Assembly: GCA_944387525.1 (NCBI GenBank)
Contig: CALXFF010000022.1
Coordinates: 1 to 32,933 of the forward strand
Direction of reading: 5' to 3'
Source: an uncultured Clostridia bacterium
GTDB lineage: Bacteria; Bacillota; Clostridia; TANB77; CAG-508
Length of the DNA: 32,933 bases
Positions within the stretch are counted from its first letter, which is position 1. Every line of letters starts with the position of its first letter. The position numbers and the translations under genes were made by a program. Under the pieces are notes generated by a model. It was given only the letters and a program-made list of their open reading frames with translations. It was not told the origin of the DNA and did not search any database. Below are positions 20,970 to 29,318 of the stretch, piece by piece.

Positions 20970-23012
20970 ATGAAAATTACGAAGGAAAATTTAAATCTAG
21001 AAAATGGACTAAAGAAAGAATGGATAATAACAAACGGAATAGGAGGATTTAGCTCATCAACAGTAATTGGAGCGAACACAAGAAAATACCATGGTTTGTT
21101 AATTGCACCACTAACACCTCCTGGAAGAAGACATCTGATTTTATCAAAACTAGATGAAAGTATAGAAATTGGAAATAAAAAATACGATTTATATACCAAC
21201 GTATGTCAAAACAATATTTCAGAAGGATTCAAATATCAAGAAGAATTCAGAAGAGACTATGTGCCTATTTTTAAATATAAAATAGGTAATGTTGAAATAA
21301 CTAAAATGATTGCAATGGAATATGGACACAACACAGTTGGTGTATATTACAAAATAAAAAATGCAAGTCAAAAAGCAAAATTAACACTTGCACCAGTAAT
21401 AAATTTCAGAGACTTTCATCAAATGAATACAAACCATTATTTCAATATAAGACAAGAAATAAAAAATAGAAAAGTAAAAGTAGTAATAGATAACAATCCA
21501 GAAACACCAATATATATGGGTATTTCAGATGGAAAATATCAAGAACACTACAATGACACTTTTGCACATATGTTTTACATAGAAGAAGAAAAAAGAGGAT
21601 TTTATCCAGAAGAAAATCATAGTGTACCAGGAGTTTTTGAAATAGAAATAAAACCAAAAGAAGAAAAAGAAATCACATTTATATGTTCATTAGAAGCAAA
21701 TATAGAAACAAAAAGTGTAAGAAAATTTATAAATAATGAAATAATCAGAACAGGAGAAATCTTCAACGAATCATTGTTGATTGACAATAGAAAGCAAAAC
21801 AAGACAGAAAAAGAAATTGAAAAAGATGATTTAATAAAAACATATCTAATGGCAGCAGATAACTTTGTAGTATATAGACCAAATTTTAGATTACATACAA
21901 TCATCGCAGGATATCCATGGTTTTTAGATTGGGGAAGAGACAGTCTAATTGCATTTGAAGGAATATTATTAATCCCAAAAAGATTTGAAATTGCAAAAGA
22001 AGTATTATTAACTATGGTAAGAGATATACAATTCGGATTAGTGCCAAATGGATATTCAGGATATGATGGTAGACCTTTATATAACAGTGTTGATGCATCA
22101 TTATTGCTATTTGAGCAAGTTCAAAAATACTTGAAATATACAGGCGACTATAAATTCATAAAAGAAAAAATTTATCCTAAATTAGAAGAAATAATAGAAA
22201 ATTATTGTGCAGGAATAGATGTAGATGATAACAATATCTATTTAGATTCAGATGGATTAATAGTTTCAGGAACACCTGAAACACAAAATACTTGGATGGA
22301 TGCAAAATATGATGGAGAAGCGATAACACCTAGAAACGGAAAAGCAGTAGAAGTAAATGCTTTGTGGTATAATGCAAATTGCATTATGGCAGAATTGACA
22401 AAGAAAATGGGGCATTTCTTTAATTTTCAAGCTAGAAAATATAAAGAATTAGCAGATAGATGCAAGATATCATTCTGTAATAGATTTTATAATGAAAGAA
22501 CCAAATGCCTATATGATGTATTAGGTGACCCAAAAATAAGACCAAACCAATTATTTGCATTAAGCTTAACACATCCAGTACTAGATCCAAGCTCAGAAGA
22601 AGCAAAAAATACAATAAAAACAGTAGAAGAAAAACTATTAAATCCATATGGACTAAAAACATTGGCAAAAGGTGAAGAAAATTATGTTGAAATATATGAA
22701 GGTTCACTAAAGAAAAGAGACAGCAGTTATCATCAAGGAATTACATGGCCATGGCTTCTAGGACTGTATTATGACAGCTTGAAAAATAGCTTATATGCAG
22801 CAAAAACGTTAGAAGAAAGACAAGAATTGCGTAAAAAGATAGAAGACTTAATTAGTAAAACAACTAAAATTTTTGAAGAAGAAATTTATAATAGAGGTTG
22901 TATAGGAGGAATTGCTGAAATTTATGATTCTAAAGAACCATATTTGCCTAAAGGTTGTATAACACAGGCTTGGAGTGTTGCCGAGGTTTTTAGAATTATA
23001 TTAGGAAGGTGA
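20970..23012 (+). CDS. Amylo-alpha-1,6-glucosidase (glycogen-debranching type, GH133-like)
   Basis: A 680-residue enzyme predicted to release glucose from alpha-1,6 branch points of glycogen. The N-terminal ~280 residues are the beta-rich GDE_N domain (KEWIITNGIGGFSSSTV, RKYHGLL). The rest is an (alpha/alpha) barrel with YPWFLDWGRDSLIAFEG, the VDASLL segment, NTWMDAK, PRNGKAVEVNALWYNA and the C-terminal GCIGGIAEIYDS...KGCITQAWSVAE. All are hallmarks of bacterial GDE-C proteins. ATG 20970 was chosen because GGAAATGGAG lies ~10 bases upstream; an in-frame ATG 39 bases earlier has no SD. No other glycogen gene is nearby. Confidence 0.93.
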   Translation: MKITKENLNLENGLKKEWIITNGIGGFSSSTVIGANTRKYHGLLIAPLTPPGRRHLILSKLDESIEIGNKKYDLYTNVCQNNISEGFKYQEEFRRDYVPIFKYKIGNVEITKMIAMEYGHNTVGVYYKIKNASQKAKLTLAPVINFRDFHQMNTNHYFNIRQEIKNRKVKVVIDNNPETPIYMGISDGKYQEHYNDTFAHMFYIEEEKRGFYPEENHSVPGVFEIEIKPKEEKEITFICSLEANIETKSVRKFINNEIIRTGEIFNESLLIDNRKQNKTEKEIEKDDLIKTYLMAADNFVVYRPNFRLHTIIAGYPWFLDWGRDSLIAFEGILLIPKRFEIAKEVLLTMVRDIQFGLVPNGYSGYDGRPLYNSVDASLLLFEQVQKYLKYTGDYKFIKEKIYPKLEEIIENYCAGIDVDDNNIYLDSDGLIVSGTPETQNTWMDAKYDGEAITPRNGKAVEVNALWYNANCIMAELTKKMGHFFNFQARKYKELADRCKISFCNRFYNERTKCLYDVLGDPKIRPNQLFALSLTHPVLDPSSEEAKNTIKTVEEKLLNPYGLKTLAKGEENYVEIYEGSLKKRDSSYHQGITWPWLLGLYYDSLKNSLYAAKTLEERQELRKKIEDLISKTTKIFEEEIYNRGCIGGIAEIYDSKEPYLPKGCITQAWSVAEVFRIILGR

Positions 23013-23028
23013 GGTTGAAAAATAATAA

Positions 23029-23515
23029 ATGAGAATTTTAGGTATTGACCCAGGATTTGCCATAACTCGGATATAGCATAATAGATTATGTGGGAAATAA
23101 GTTCAAATTAATAAATTCTGGAGCAATTTTAACAGAAGCAAAAGAATCTTTTCCATTAAGACTGGAAAAAATATATAATGATTTAACACAAATAATAGAA
23201 GAATATAAACCAGAAGCAATGTCAATAGAAGAGTTATTCTTCAACAATAATGCAAAAACAGCAATAAATGTAGCACAAGCAAGAGGAGTAATACTAATAA
23301 CAGCAAGAATTCATAAAATACCAACTTATGAATACACTCCTTTGCAAGTAAAACAAGCAGTAACAGGATATGGTAGAGCAGACAAAATACAAGTACAAAG
23401 AATGGTAAAAATGATATTAAACGAAGAAAAATTGCCAAAACTAGACGATATAACAGACAGTATGGCAATAGGAATATGCCATGCACATTCAGCAAAATTT
23501 GCACAAAAACTATAA
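23029..23515 (+). pseudogene. ruvC: Holliday junction endonuclease RuvC, frameshifted by one base
   Basis: From ATG 23029 the frame reads MRILGIDPGFAIT and then hits TAG at 23074. Skipping one base, C23068, restores GYSIIDYVGNKFK and the complete RuvC downstream to 23515. The N-terminal DPG carries the first catalytic Asp (D7); the Glu of MSIEELFFN and the C-terminal DDITDSMAIGICHAH Asp/His lie after the shift. A start at ATG 23090 would give 141 residues without D7, so as written no active resolvase is made. The restored length (~161 aa) is normal and no other damage is seen, which favours a sequencing or assembly error or a very recent mutation. It lies 16 bases after the debranching enzyme and before holA. 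Confidence 0.88.
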
Positions 23516-23516
23516 C

Positions 23517-23582
23517 AGGGATTAGGGGACGGTCCTAAAAATCCCTAAAAAGAGGGATTTTTAGGACCGTCCCCTAATCCCT
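23517..23582. repeat. Perfect 30-bp-arm REP palindrome (GGGGACGGTCC type)
   Basis: Two 30-base arms, 23517-23546 and 23553-23582, are exact reverse complements around a 6-base loop. The core is GGGGACGGTCC / GGACCGTCCCC. It begins two bases after the ruvC stop codon and ends 16 bases before the holA start. A related but rearranged copy is at 30378-30436. Such a long perfect hairpin between two genes may act as a terminator-like or mRNA-stability element. Confidence 0.9.
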
Positions 23583-23598
23583 CTCTAAGGAGAGAACT

Positions 23599-24624
23599 AT
23601 GATTAATGTAGAGAATTTAGAAAAAGAACTAAAAACAGGCAAGTTAAATAGTATATACTTTTTATATGGTGAAGAACTATTTTTATTAGAAAATACATTA
23701 AAAAAGATAAAAAACATATTTGGAGAATGTATAAAAGGGATAAACTATATAAATATAGATGAAACAAACTACAATCAACTAATATCAGATATAGAAACAC
23801 CAGCATTCGGATATGAAAAAAAACTAATAATAGCAAGAAATACAGGGCTTCTCAAAAAAGAAGGAAAAAGAAAAAACGCAGAACTTGAAAAAATGAGAGA
23901 AAAATTAATTGACTATATAAATAATAACATGGATATCATAAAACAAGGTGTAATTTTAGTATTTGTAGAAGAAGATGCAGATAATAAAAAAGAATTATTT
24001 AAAACAATTGATAAAAATGGAATAGTTTGCAATTTTGAATATCAAAAACCAATACAAATAGAAAAAAGAATTGGAGTCATTTGCAAAGCATACGAAGTAC
24101 AAATAGATAGTAGTACACTAAAATATTTCATAGAATGTTGTGGTACAAATATGCAAGATTTAATTAATGAAATTAGAAAACTGATAGAATATGTAGGAAA
24201 GAGTGGAAAAATTACAAAAGAAGATATTGATAAATTATCAATAAAAAAACTTGAAAGTGTAATTTTTGATTTAACAGATAGATTAGGAAAAAAAGAAACA
24301 GGAAAAGCACTGCAGGTTTTACAAAATTTAATTTATGCAAAAGAACCTTTGCAAAAAATTCTAATTACTTTATATAATCATTTCAAAAAACTATACTTTA
24401 CCAAAATTGCTTTAAAGAATGGAAAAGATATAATATCAAGTTTAAATTTGAAACCAAATCAGACTTTTTTAGTTAATAAATATAAAATACAAGCAGGATA
24501 TTTTAAACAAGAAGAATTAGCACAAATTTTGCAAAAGCTTAGAGACTTAGATTATCAATATAAAAACGGGATTATTGATTTACAGATAGGTTTAGAATCA
24601 ATTATATGCAGATATTGTTCATAA
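23599..24624 (+). CDS. holA: DNA polymerase III delta subunit
   Basis: A 341-residue clamp-loader subunit that opens the beta sliding clamp. The N-terminal YFLYGEELFLLENTLKKI is the signature of HolA proteins. FGYEKKLIIARNTGLLKK, the central LIEYVGKSGKITKEDIDKLS lid region and the C-terminal helical collar follow the family. Length is normal. SD AAGGAGAG lies just before ATG 23599; CTCTC at 23581-23585 at the end of the REP palindrome could pair with the GAGAG of this SD, which might dampen initiation. It is on the same strand as ruvC and the transglutaminase-like gene. Confidence 0.92.
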   Translation: MINVENLEKELKTGKLNSIYFLYGEELFLLENTLKKIKNIFGECIKGINYINIDETNYNQLISDIETPAFGYEKKLIIARNTGLLKKEGKRKNAELEKMREKLIDYINNNMDIIKQGVILVFVEEDADNKKELFKTIDKNGIVCNFEYQKPIQIEKRIGVICKAYEVQIDSSTLKYFIECCGTNMQDLINEIRKLIEYVGKSGKITKEDIDKLSIKKLESVIFDLTDRLGKKETGKALQVLQNLIYAKEPLQKILITLYNHFKKLYFTKIALKNGKDIISSLNLKPNQTFLVNKYKIQAGYFKQEELAQILQKLRDLDYQYKNGIIDLQIGLESIICRYCS

Positions 24625-24654
24625 AAAATCAAAATGTAGAGGAAGATATTTTAA

Positions 24655-25752
24655 ATGAATGAATATGAATTAAAAAATGTTAACAAAATAAGACAAGAGA
24701 TAAGAGAATATGAAGAAAAAAATGGAAAGATGTCAAAAATAAAAAAAGCATATTACATATATATAAGAATGGGACAAATTTATTCATATAAAGATGCATA
24801 TGTATATGCAGATACTTTTACGATGCAAGAATATATTGATAAAATCAATATGTATAGAGAAGGAACTAGCAATAAAGGAGAAGCAATATGTACCGATATG
24901 AATAGAGGTTGTTCAGAAGTAATGAGGCAAGAAGGGATAAATGCCGATATATATTTTATAAATCCAAGAAATCCTTTGTCTCATTGTGATGGTAGTTTTG
25001 AAGTAGACGGAAAATATTATTTTTTTAATTTACCAAGTGATATAATGAGAATACAAACAGGAATGAAAACTAGAAATTTTGGTATTTCTCAAGAACAAAT
25101 TAGAAAAAAATTGGCTAGTGAAGTTAAAGATGAAGACAGGACATATCATTTATATAGAATGAATGAACAAAATAATGGGAAAAAATTTTCGAAAATTCCA
25201 GAAGAGTTGATAAAACAGTGGGATGATGAATTTGGACTTACATACCAAGGGCTATACACAAATGAAGTATTAGAATTAATAAAAAAAGAAAGTAATGATA
25301 CTGATTTTATGAGAAAATTTTTTGAAACAGACAAACCAGATGAATTAGTGAAAAGAAAATTTGAATTTGTGGTAAAATATATAGGAATCATAAATACTAT
25401 GAAAAATAGAAAAGTAGGTTCACAAGAAGCAAGAGAATATTATATAAAACTGGGAAAAAGTCTTATAACAGATGAAGAAAAAGGAAAATATATGGAAATT
25501 TGTCCAGGATTTATAGAAAAAAATGGAAGAAGGGAAAATGCAAATATTGTATTAATAAAAAAAGAAAGTGAAAATATTTGGTATCTATACAATTCTGAAA
25601 CACAAAAATTTGAGAGAGTAAAAAAAGAGAAGCTAATAGTAAAAGGGGTCAAATATCATGATGATAAAGGTAGAGCAATACCTATTTATGAATATATATT
25701 TGAAAAAGAAAAAAGATTAAAGGATAAGCCTAAAAAAATGGATGAAAGATAA
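24655..25752 (+). CDS. Unknown protein with transglutaminase-like catalytic triad (365 aa)
   Basis: No named family is recognised. Residues ~70-135 resemble a transglutaminase/cysteine-protease-like core. C79 lies in GEAICTDM at the start of a helix. H110 precedes a strand in SHCDGSFEVDGKYYFFNLPSD, ending with D129. The H-x-x-x-x-x-E-V-D-G-K-Y-Y...D pattern parallels H-x-W-x-E-V-x-x-D-G-K-W...D of bacterial transglutaminase-like proteins. There is no signal peptide, so it should be cytoplasmic. The C-terminal half is helical and charged, ending in a basic tail. SD GAGGAAG lies before ATG 24655. Activity as protease, amidase or cross-linker is inference. Confidence 0.65.
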   Translation: MNEYELKNVNKIRQEIREYEEKNGKMSKIKKAYYIYIRMGQIYSYKDAYVYADTFTMQEYIDKINMYREGTSNKGEAICTDMNRGCSEVMRQEGINADIYFINPRNPLSHCDGSFEVDGKYYFFNLPSDIMRIQTGMKTRNFGISQEQIRKKLASEVKDEDRTYHLYRMNEQNNGKKFSKIPEELIKQWDDEFGLTYQGLYTNEVLELIKKESNDTDFMRKFFETDKPDELVKRKFEFVVKYIGIINTMKNRKVGSQEAREYYIKLGKSLITDEEKGKYMEICPGFIEKNGRRENANIVLIKKESENIWYLYNSETQKFERVKKEKLIVKGVKYHDDKGRAIPIYEYIFEKEKRLKDKPKKMDER

Positions 25753-25843
25753 AAATTTTTATAAAATGAATAATAAAACCAATTATTGATAAAAATAAAA
25801 GAAAAGTCAAATAAAAGAATTTTATTAATAAGGGGTTTTTATT

Positions 25844-26533
25844 ATGTTAAAAAATAAGAAAAAAATAATAATATTATCAATAGCCATATTACTAATAGGG
25901 ATAATTGCATTTATAGTACTATTTGAAAACAACGAAGTAGAAGCATTATCTAAATATGGTTCAAGAGGAGACGAAGTAAGGCAAATACAAACGAAACTAA
26001 AAAGATGGGGATATTATAATGGAAATGTAGATGGGATATTTGGAAGCCAAACATTAGAAGCGGTAAAATATTTCCAAAGAAAAAATGGACTAACAGTTGA
26101 TGGAATAGCAGGACCAGCAACTTTAAAAGCTATGGGAATATACAATTCTAGTAATTCAAGCTCATCATCTTCATCAAGTAATTCTAGCAATGTAAACTTA
26201 TTAGCAAGATTAATATATGGAGAAGCAAGAGGAGAGCCATATACAGGACAAGTTGCAGTTGGCGCAGTGGTAATGAATAGAGTAAAAAGCAGTTCATTTC
26301 CAAATACTATTTCAGGAGTAATATATCAATCTGGAGCATTTGATGCAGTACGAGATGGTCAAATTAATTTATCCCCAAATAGTACAGCTATAAAAGCTGC
26401 GCAAGATGCTATAAATGGATGGGATCCATCATATGGAGCAGTGTATTACTTTAATCCATCTACTGCAACAAATAAATGGATATGGTCAAGACCTATGACT
26501 GTTACGATAGGACGACACAGATTTTGCAAATAA
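25844..26533 (+). CDS. sleB: Cell wall hydrolase, SleB-type spore cortex-lytic enzyme
   Basis: 229 residues. An N-terminal membrane or signal helix (~8-28) precedes a PG_binding_1 domain (~36-98: SRGDEVRQIQTKLKRWGYY and DGIFGSQTLEAVKYFQ). A serine-rich linker (~102-116) leads to the Hydrolase_2 (SleB) domain (~117-229) with the catalytic Glu region LARLIYGEARGE (E127). The C-terminal RPMTVTIGRHRFCK is the usual SleB/CwlJ ending. In spore formers this lytic transglycosylase degrades cortex peptidoglycan during germination; similar proteins also act on vegetative wall. SD AAGGGG precedes the ATG. It fits the other sporulation gene, ylbJ, in this window. Confidence 0.9.
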   Translation: MLKNKKKIIILSIAILLIGIIAFIVLFENNEVEALSKYGSRGDEVRQIQTKLKRWGYYNGNVDGIFGSQTLEAVKYFQRKNGLTVDGIAGPATLKAMGIYNSSNSSSSSSSSNSSNVNLLARLIYGEARGEPYTGQVAVGAVVMNRVKSSSFPNTISGVIYQSGAFDAVRDGQINLSPNSTAIKAAQDAINGWDPSYGAVYYFNPSTATNKWIWSRPMTVTIGRHRFCK

Positions 26534-26540
26534 AATATCC

Positions 26541-26569
26541 TTGACAAAATACCCTCAAATTGATAATAT
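26541..26569 (+). promoter_or_regulatory. Strong sigma-A promoter before yqeG
   Basis: A consensus TTGACA (26541-26546), a 17-base spacer and TAATAT (26564-26569) begin 7 bases after the sleB stop. The predicted start near 26576 lies ~25 bases before the yqeG ATG. It probably drives yqeG and the prepilin peptidase. Confidence 0.72.
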
Positions 26570-26600
26570 ATACTTGATAATTAGAAAAATGGGGGAAAAA

Positions 26601-27098
26601 ATGTTATCAGTATATCCAAAAGCATATTTTGATAAAATTGAAAAAATAACAATAGAATTCATACAAAAAAATCATCTAAAAGCATTGATACTAGACATGG
26701 ATAACACACTAATAAATTACAAAAAAGAAATGCCAGAAAACATTGAAAAATGGGCAAAAAACTTGAAAGGACAAGGAACAAAACTATATATATTATCAAA
26801 CACAAATAAAAAAATAAAAGTAAAAAACATTGCTGAAAAATTGGATATTCCTTATAGAAGTTTTGCCAAAAAGCCATTAAAATCTGGCTTTTTAAAGGTG
26901 CAAAAAGAACTTGGATATAAACCAGAACAAATAGGAGTAGTTGGAGACCAGATTTTCACAGATATAGTAGGCGGAAATCGCTGCAACATGTTTACAATAT
27001 TAATAGACGCAATTGATGATAAAGACTTTTGGTATACTTTATGGAAAAGACCATTAGAAAAAATGTTAAAAAAGAAATTTAAAGAAAAAGGATTATAG
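26601..27098 (+). CDS. yqeG: YqeG-family HAD (IIIA) phosphatase
   Basis: A 165-residue HAD-superfamily phosphatase. Motif I is LILDMDNTL (nucleophile D32, second Asp D34), motif II is in KLYILSNTN, the motif III lysine is in FAKKPLKSG, and motif IV is VVGDQIFTDIVGGNR. This matches YqeG, whose relatives include the phosphatidylglycerophosphatase GEP4, but the bacterial substrate is not settled. I chose ATG 26601 with GGGGG 5 bases upstream; an earlier in-frame TTG at 26541 is actually the -35 box of the promoter. The prepilin peptidase gene follows after 18 bases. Confidence 0.9.
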   Translation: MLSVYPKAYFDKIEKITIEFIQKNHLKALILDMDNTLINYKKEMPENIEKWAKNLKGQGTKLYILSNTNKKIKVKNIAEKLDIPYRSFAKKPLKSGFLKVQKELGYKPEQIGVVGDQIFTDIVGGNRCNMFTILIDAIDDKDFWYTLWKRPLEKMLKKKFKEKGL

Positions 27099-27116
27099 AC
27101 AAAGGAGAAAAAGTAG

Positions 27117-27869
27117 ATGTATATAAATGATGTACATATCGCATACTATTTAGTAGCGGCAATTTTGGGATTAATAGTAGGAGAATTAGTAAATTGGGCA
27201 AATAAAAGACTGCCAGAATATAAAAAAGTAATATCAAAAGACATAATAACAGAATACAAAATGAATTTTAAGCCAAATTACATTTTAATGCTTTTAACAG
27301 CAGCAATATATGTTTCACTAATATACGTATATGGAATACAAGAAACTTTGATTGCAAATTTTGATTTAATCAAATTTATTATATTAACACCAATGTTATT
27401 ATCGGCATTTGTAATTGACTATAAAATGCAAATAATACCTAACAGACTAAATCTAACAATTTTTGAAATAGGAATAATTTTTGCATTTTTGTATGGATTG
27501 TCAAATGTAGCAATAACAATAAATATGTTACTTGGAATACTTGCAGGAGGAGGAATTTTCTTATTAATTACATTACTAGGAGGAATATTTTATGGAAAAG
27601 AAGCCATGGGCTTTGGTGATGTGAAATTAATGGGAGCATTAGGATTATATTTTGGATTATCAAATATAATAATAATAACATTAGTTTCATTCCTAATAGG
27701 AGCAATACTTAGCATAATATTACTTGTAACAAAATTAAAAAAATCAGATGAATATATACCTTTTGGACCATTTATAGTAATTGCAACATTTCTAAGTATG
27801 TATGTGCCATTTGAACAAATAAAAAATGTGTTAATGACAATCTTTACTTTAGGCTTGTATCAAGGCTAG
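27117..27869 (+). CDS. Type IV prepilin peptidase (A24 family)
   Basis: A 250-residue polytopic aspartic protease predicted to cleave leader peptides of type IV pilin-like or competence pseudopilin proteins. Both catalytic Asp motifs are present: AFVIDYKMQIIPN and MGFGDVKLMGALG. IPFGPFI near the C-terminus is also typical. The N-terminal Cys-rich methylation domain found in PilD is absent, though the helix before it (ILGLIVGELVNWANKRLPE) is kept, as in several clostridial enzymes. About seven membrane helices are predicted. SD AAAGGAG precedes ATG 27117. No pilin genes lie in the window; they may be elsewhere. Confidence 0.9.
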   Translation: MYINDVHIAYYLVAAILGLIVGELVNWANKRLPEYKKVISKDIITEYKMNFKPNYILMLLTAAIYVSLIYVYGIQETLIANFDLIKFIILTPMLLSAFVIDYKMQIIPNRLNLTIFEIGIIFAFLYGLSNVAITINMLLGILAGGGIFLLITLLGGIFYGKEAMGFGDVKLMGALGLYFGLSNIIIITLVSFLIGAILSIILLVTKLKKSDEYIPFGPFIVIATFLSMYVPFEQIKNVLMTIFTLGLYQG

Positions 27870-27948
27870 TTGTAAAATAATTACCTAAATTATTATTTTA
27901 AAAAATATGTATAAATATAAAATATAAAATAAAAAATGGGGGATGGCT

Positions 27949-29007
27949 ATGAATCCTAAGTTACAATGGTTAAGAAATAAAATGTCAAGTTTAGACTTAC
28001 AAGGACTAATACTAACAAATCCAGTAAATATAAGATATTTAACAAATATAGATGCAGAAGGAATCTTGCTTTTAACGAGAAAAGACAATATATATATAAC
28101 AGACGCTAGATATATTGAAGCAGTACATAGTACATTAACATTATATGATGAAATCATTGTGTATGATATTCATGATGTATCTAAAGAAGACTACGAAAAT
28201 TTCTTTATGTTCTGTGAAAATGTAGGATTCGAAGAATATGACATTTCATATGCAAAATACAAAGAATATATAAGAAAATATAAAATTCACAATTTTGTGG
28301 AAACAGAGCATATAATAGAAAAACAAAGAATGATTAAAGATGAAGATGAAATAAGAAATATCGAAAAAGCATGTGAAATTACAGACAACTGTTTTTCATA
28401 TTTATTGAATTATATAAAACCAGGAATGACAGAAAAACAAATTGCAAATGAAATAGAAGATTATTATAAACAAAGAACAGATGGATTATCATTTGATACA
28501 ATTGTTGCATCAGGTGAAAATACATCAAAACCACATGCAGTACCAACAGACAGAAAAATACAAGAAAAAGATATAATCACAATAGATATGGGATGCAAAG
28601 TAAATGGATATTGCTCAGATATGACAAGGACATTTTTTGTAGGAGAAGTACCTGAAGAAATAAAAACAGTATATGATTTAGTATTAAAAAATCAAGTTCA
28701 GACACTAGAATCATATAAAGATGGAGCAAGTACAAGATTACTAACTAAAATGGTTGAAAATGATTTCAAATTAAACAATTATGACTTAATTCATAGCTTA
28801 GGTCATGGTGTTGGTTTAGAAATTCATGAGCCTCCATATGTTAGTTATTCATCAGATACGCAATTACGTGAAAATATGGTAGTTACAGATGAGCCAGGTA
28901 TATATATTCCAGGTAAGTTTGGAGTTCGTATTGAGGATACTGTTCAAATTACAAAATTTGGTTGTATAAGTTTAACAAAATCTGAGAAAAATTATATTAT
29001 AATATAG
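27949..29007 (+). CDS. M24-family Xaa-Pro peptidase
   Basis: 352 residues. A creatinase-type N-terminal domain (~1-125) is followed by the pita-bread metallopeptidase domain with all five metal ligands: D213 (TIDMG), D224 (CSDMTRTFF), H286 (HSLGHGVGLEIHE), E315 (VTDEPGIY) and E329 (GVRIEDTV). It should remove residues N-terminal to proline or split Xaa-Pro dipeptides. I chose ATG 27949, 6 bases after GGGGG; an ATG at 27943 touches that SD. The gene directly precedes efp, as yqhT does in B. subtilis, but a palindromic element now separates the two. Confidence 0.92.
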   Translation: MNPKLQWLRNKMSSLDLQGLILTNPVNIRYLTNIDAEGILLLTRKDNIYITDARYIEAVHSTLTLYDEIIVYDIHDVSKEDYENFFMFCENVGFEEYDISYAKYKEYIRKYKIHNFVETEHIIEKQRMIKDEDEIRNIEKACEITDNCFSYLLNYIKPGMTEKQIANEIEDYYKQRTDGLSFDTIVASGENTSKPHAVPTDRKIQEKDIITIDMGCKVNGYCSDMTRTFFVGEVPEEIKTVYDLVLKNQVQTLESYKDGASTRLLTKMVENDFKLNNYDLIHSLGHGVGLEIHEPPYVSYSSDTQLRENMVVTDEPGIYIPGKFGVRIEDTVQITKFGCISLTKSEKNYIII

Positions 29008-29017
29008 TAGATGTAGT

Positions 29018-29188
29018 TAGAATATTAAATTAAATAATATTTTGTACCTTGTTGTCGCAACAACTTATTATCAAAAGAAAAATTTAATTTTTCTTTTGAT
29101 AGAAAGAAAGTTGCTTCAATCGCACTCGCCTTAACAGGCTCGTTTGGTCGCTACGCGGTACTGCAAAATTATTTAATTTAATATTCTA
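29018..29188. repeat. Palindromic MITE-like element, 171 bp, with nested hairpins
   Basis: The outer arms 29018-29038 and 29168-29188 are a perfect 21-bp inverted repeat. The next layer also pairs partly (TTTTGTACC side with GGTACTGCAAAA side). Inside are a GTTG-TCG-CAAC hairpin (29051-29061) and a strong AT-rich stem ATCAAAAGAAAAATT/TTTTTCTTTTGAT (~29070-29100). The right half (29111-29160) is markedly GC-richer than its surroundings, with GGTCGCTACGCGGTA. No gene is visible. It fills most of the 311-base gap between the M24 peptidase and efp. A non-autonomous element or a structured RNA are both possible. Confidence 0.75.
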
Positions 29189-29243
29189 GCAAAGCAATAA
29201 AACTTGTGAATAATAAGTGTCTATAAAAAGGTCATTAAAATAC

Positions 29244-29272
29244 TTGATTCTTAGCTAAAAATATGGTAAAAT
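29244..29272 (+). promoter_or_regulatory. Predicted promoter of efp
   Basis: TTGATT (29244-29249), a 17-base spacer and TAAAAT (29267-29272) lie ~45 bases before the efp ATG and downstream of the palindromic element. This gives efp its own promoter, separate from the peptidase gene. Confidence 0.58.
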
Positions 29273-29318
29273 AAGTAATGTTAATTTTAAAAACGGAAAA
29301 TTGAAAGGAGAAATAATT

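Noticed and set aside
23547..23598. Rho-independent terminator between ruvC and holA
   Set aside because: The palindrome there lacks a T-tract after the stem and matches the REP family; some terminator activity is still possible.
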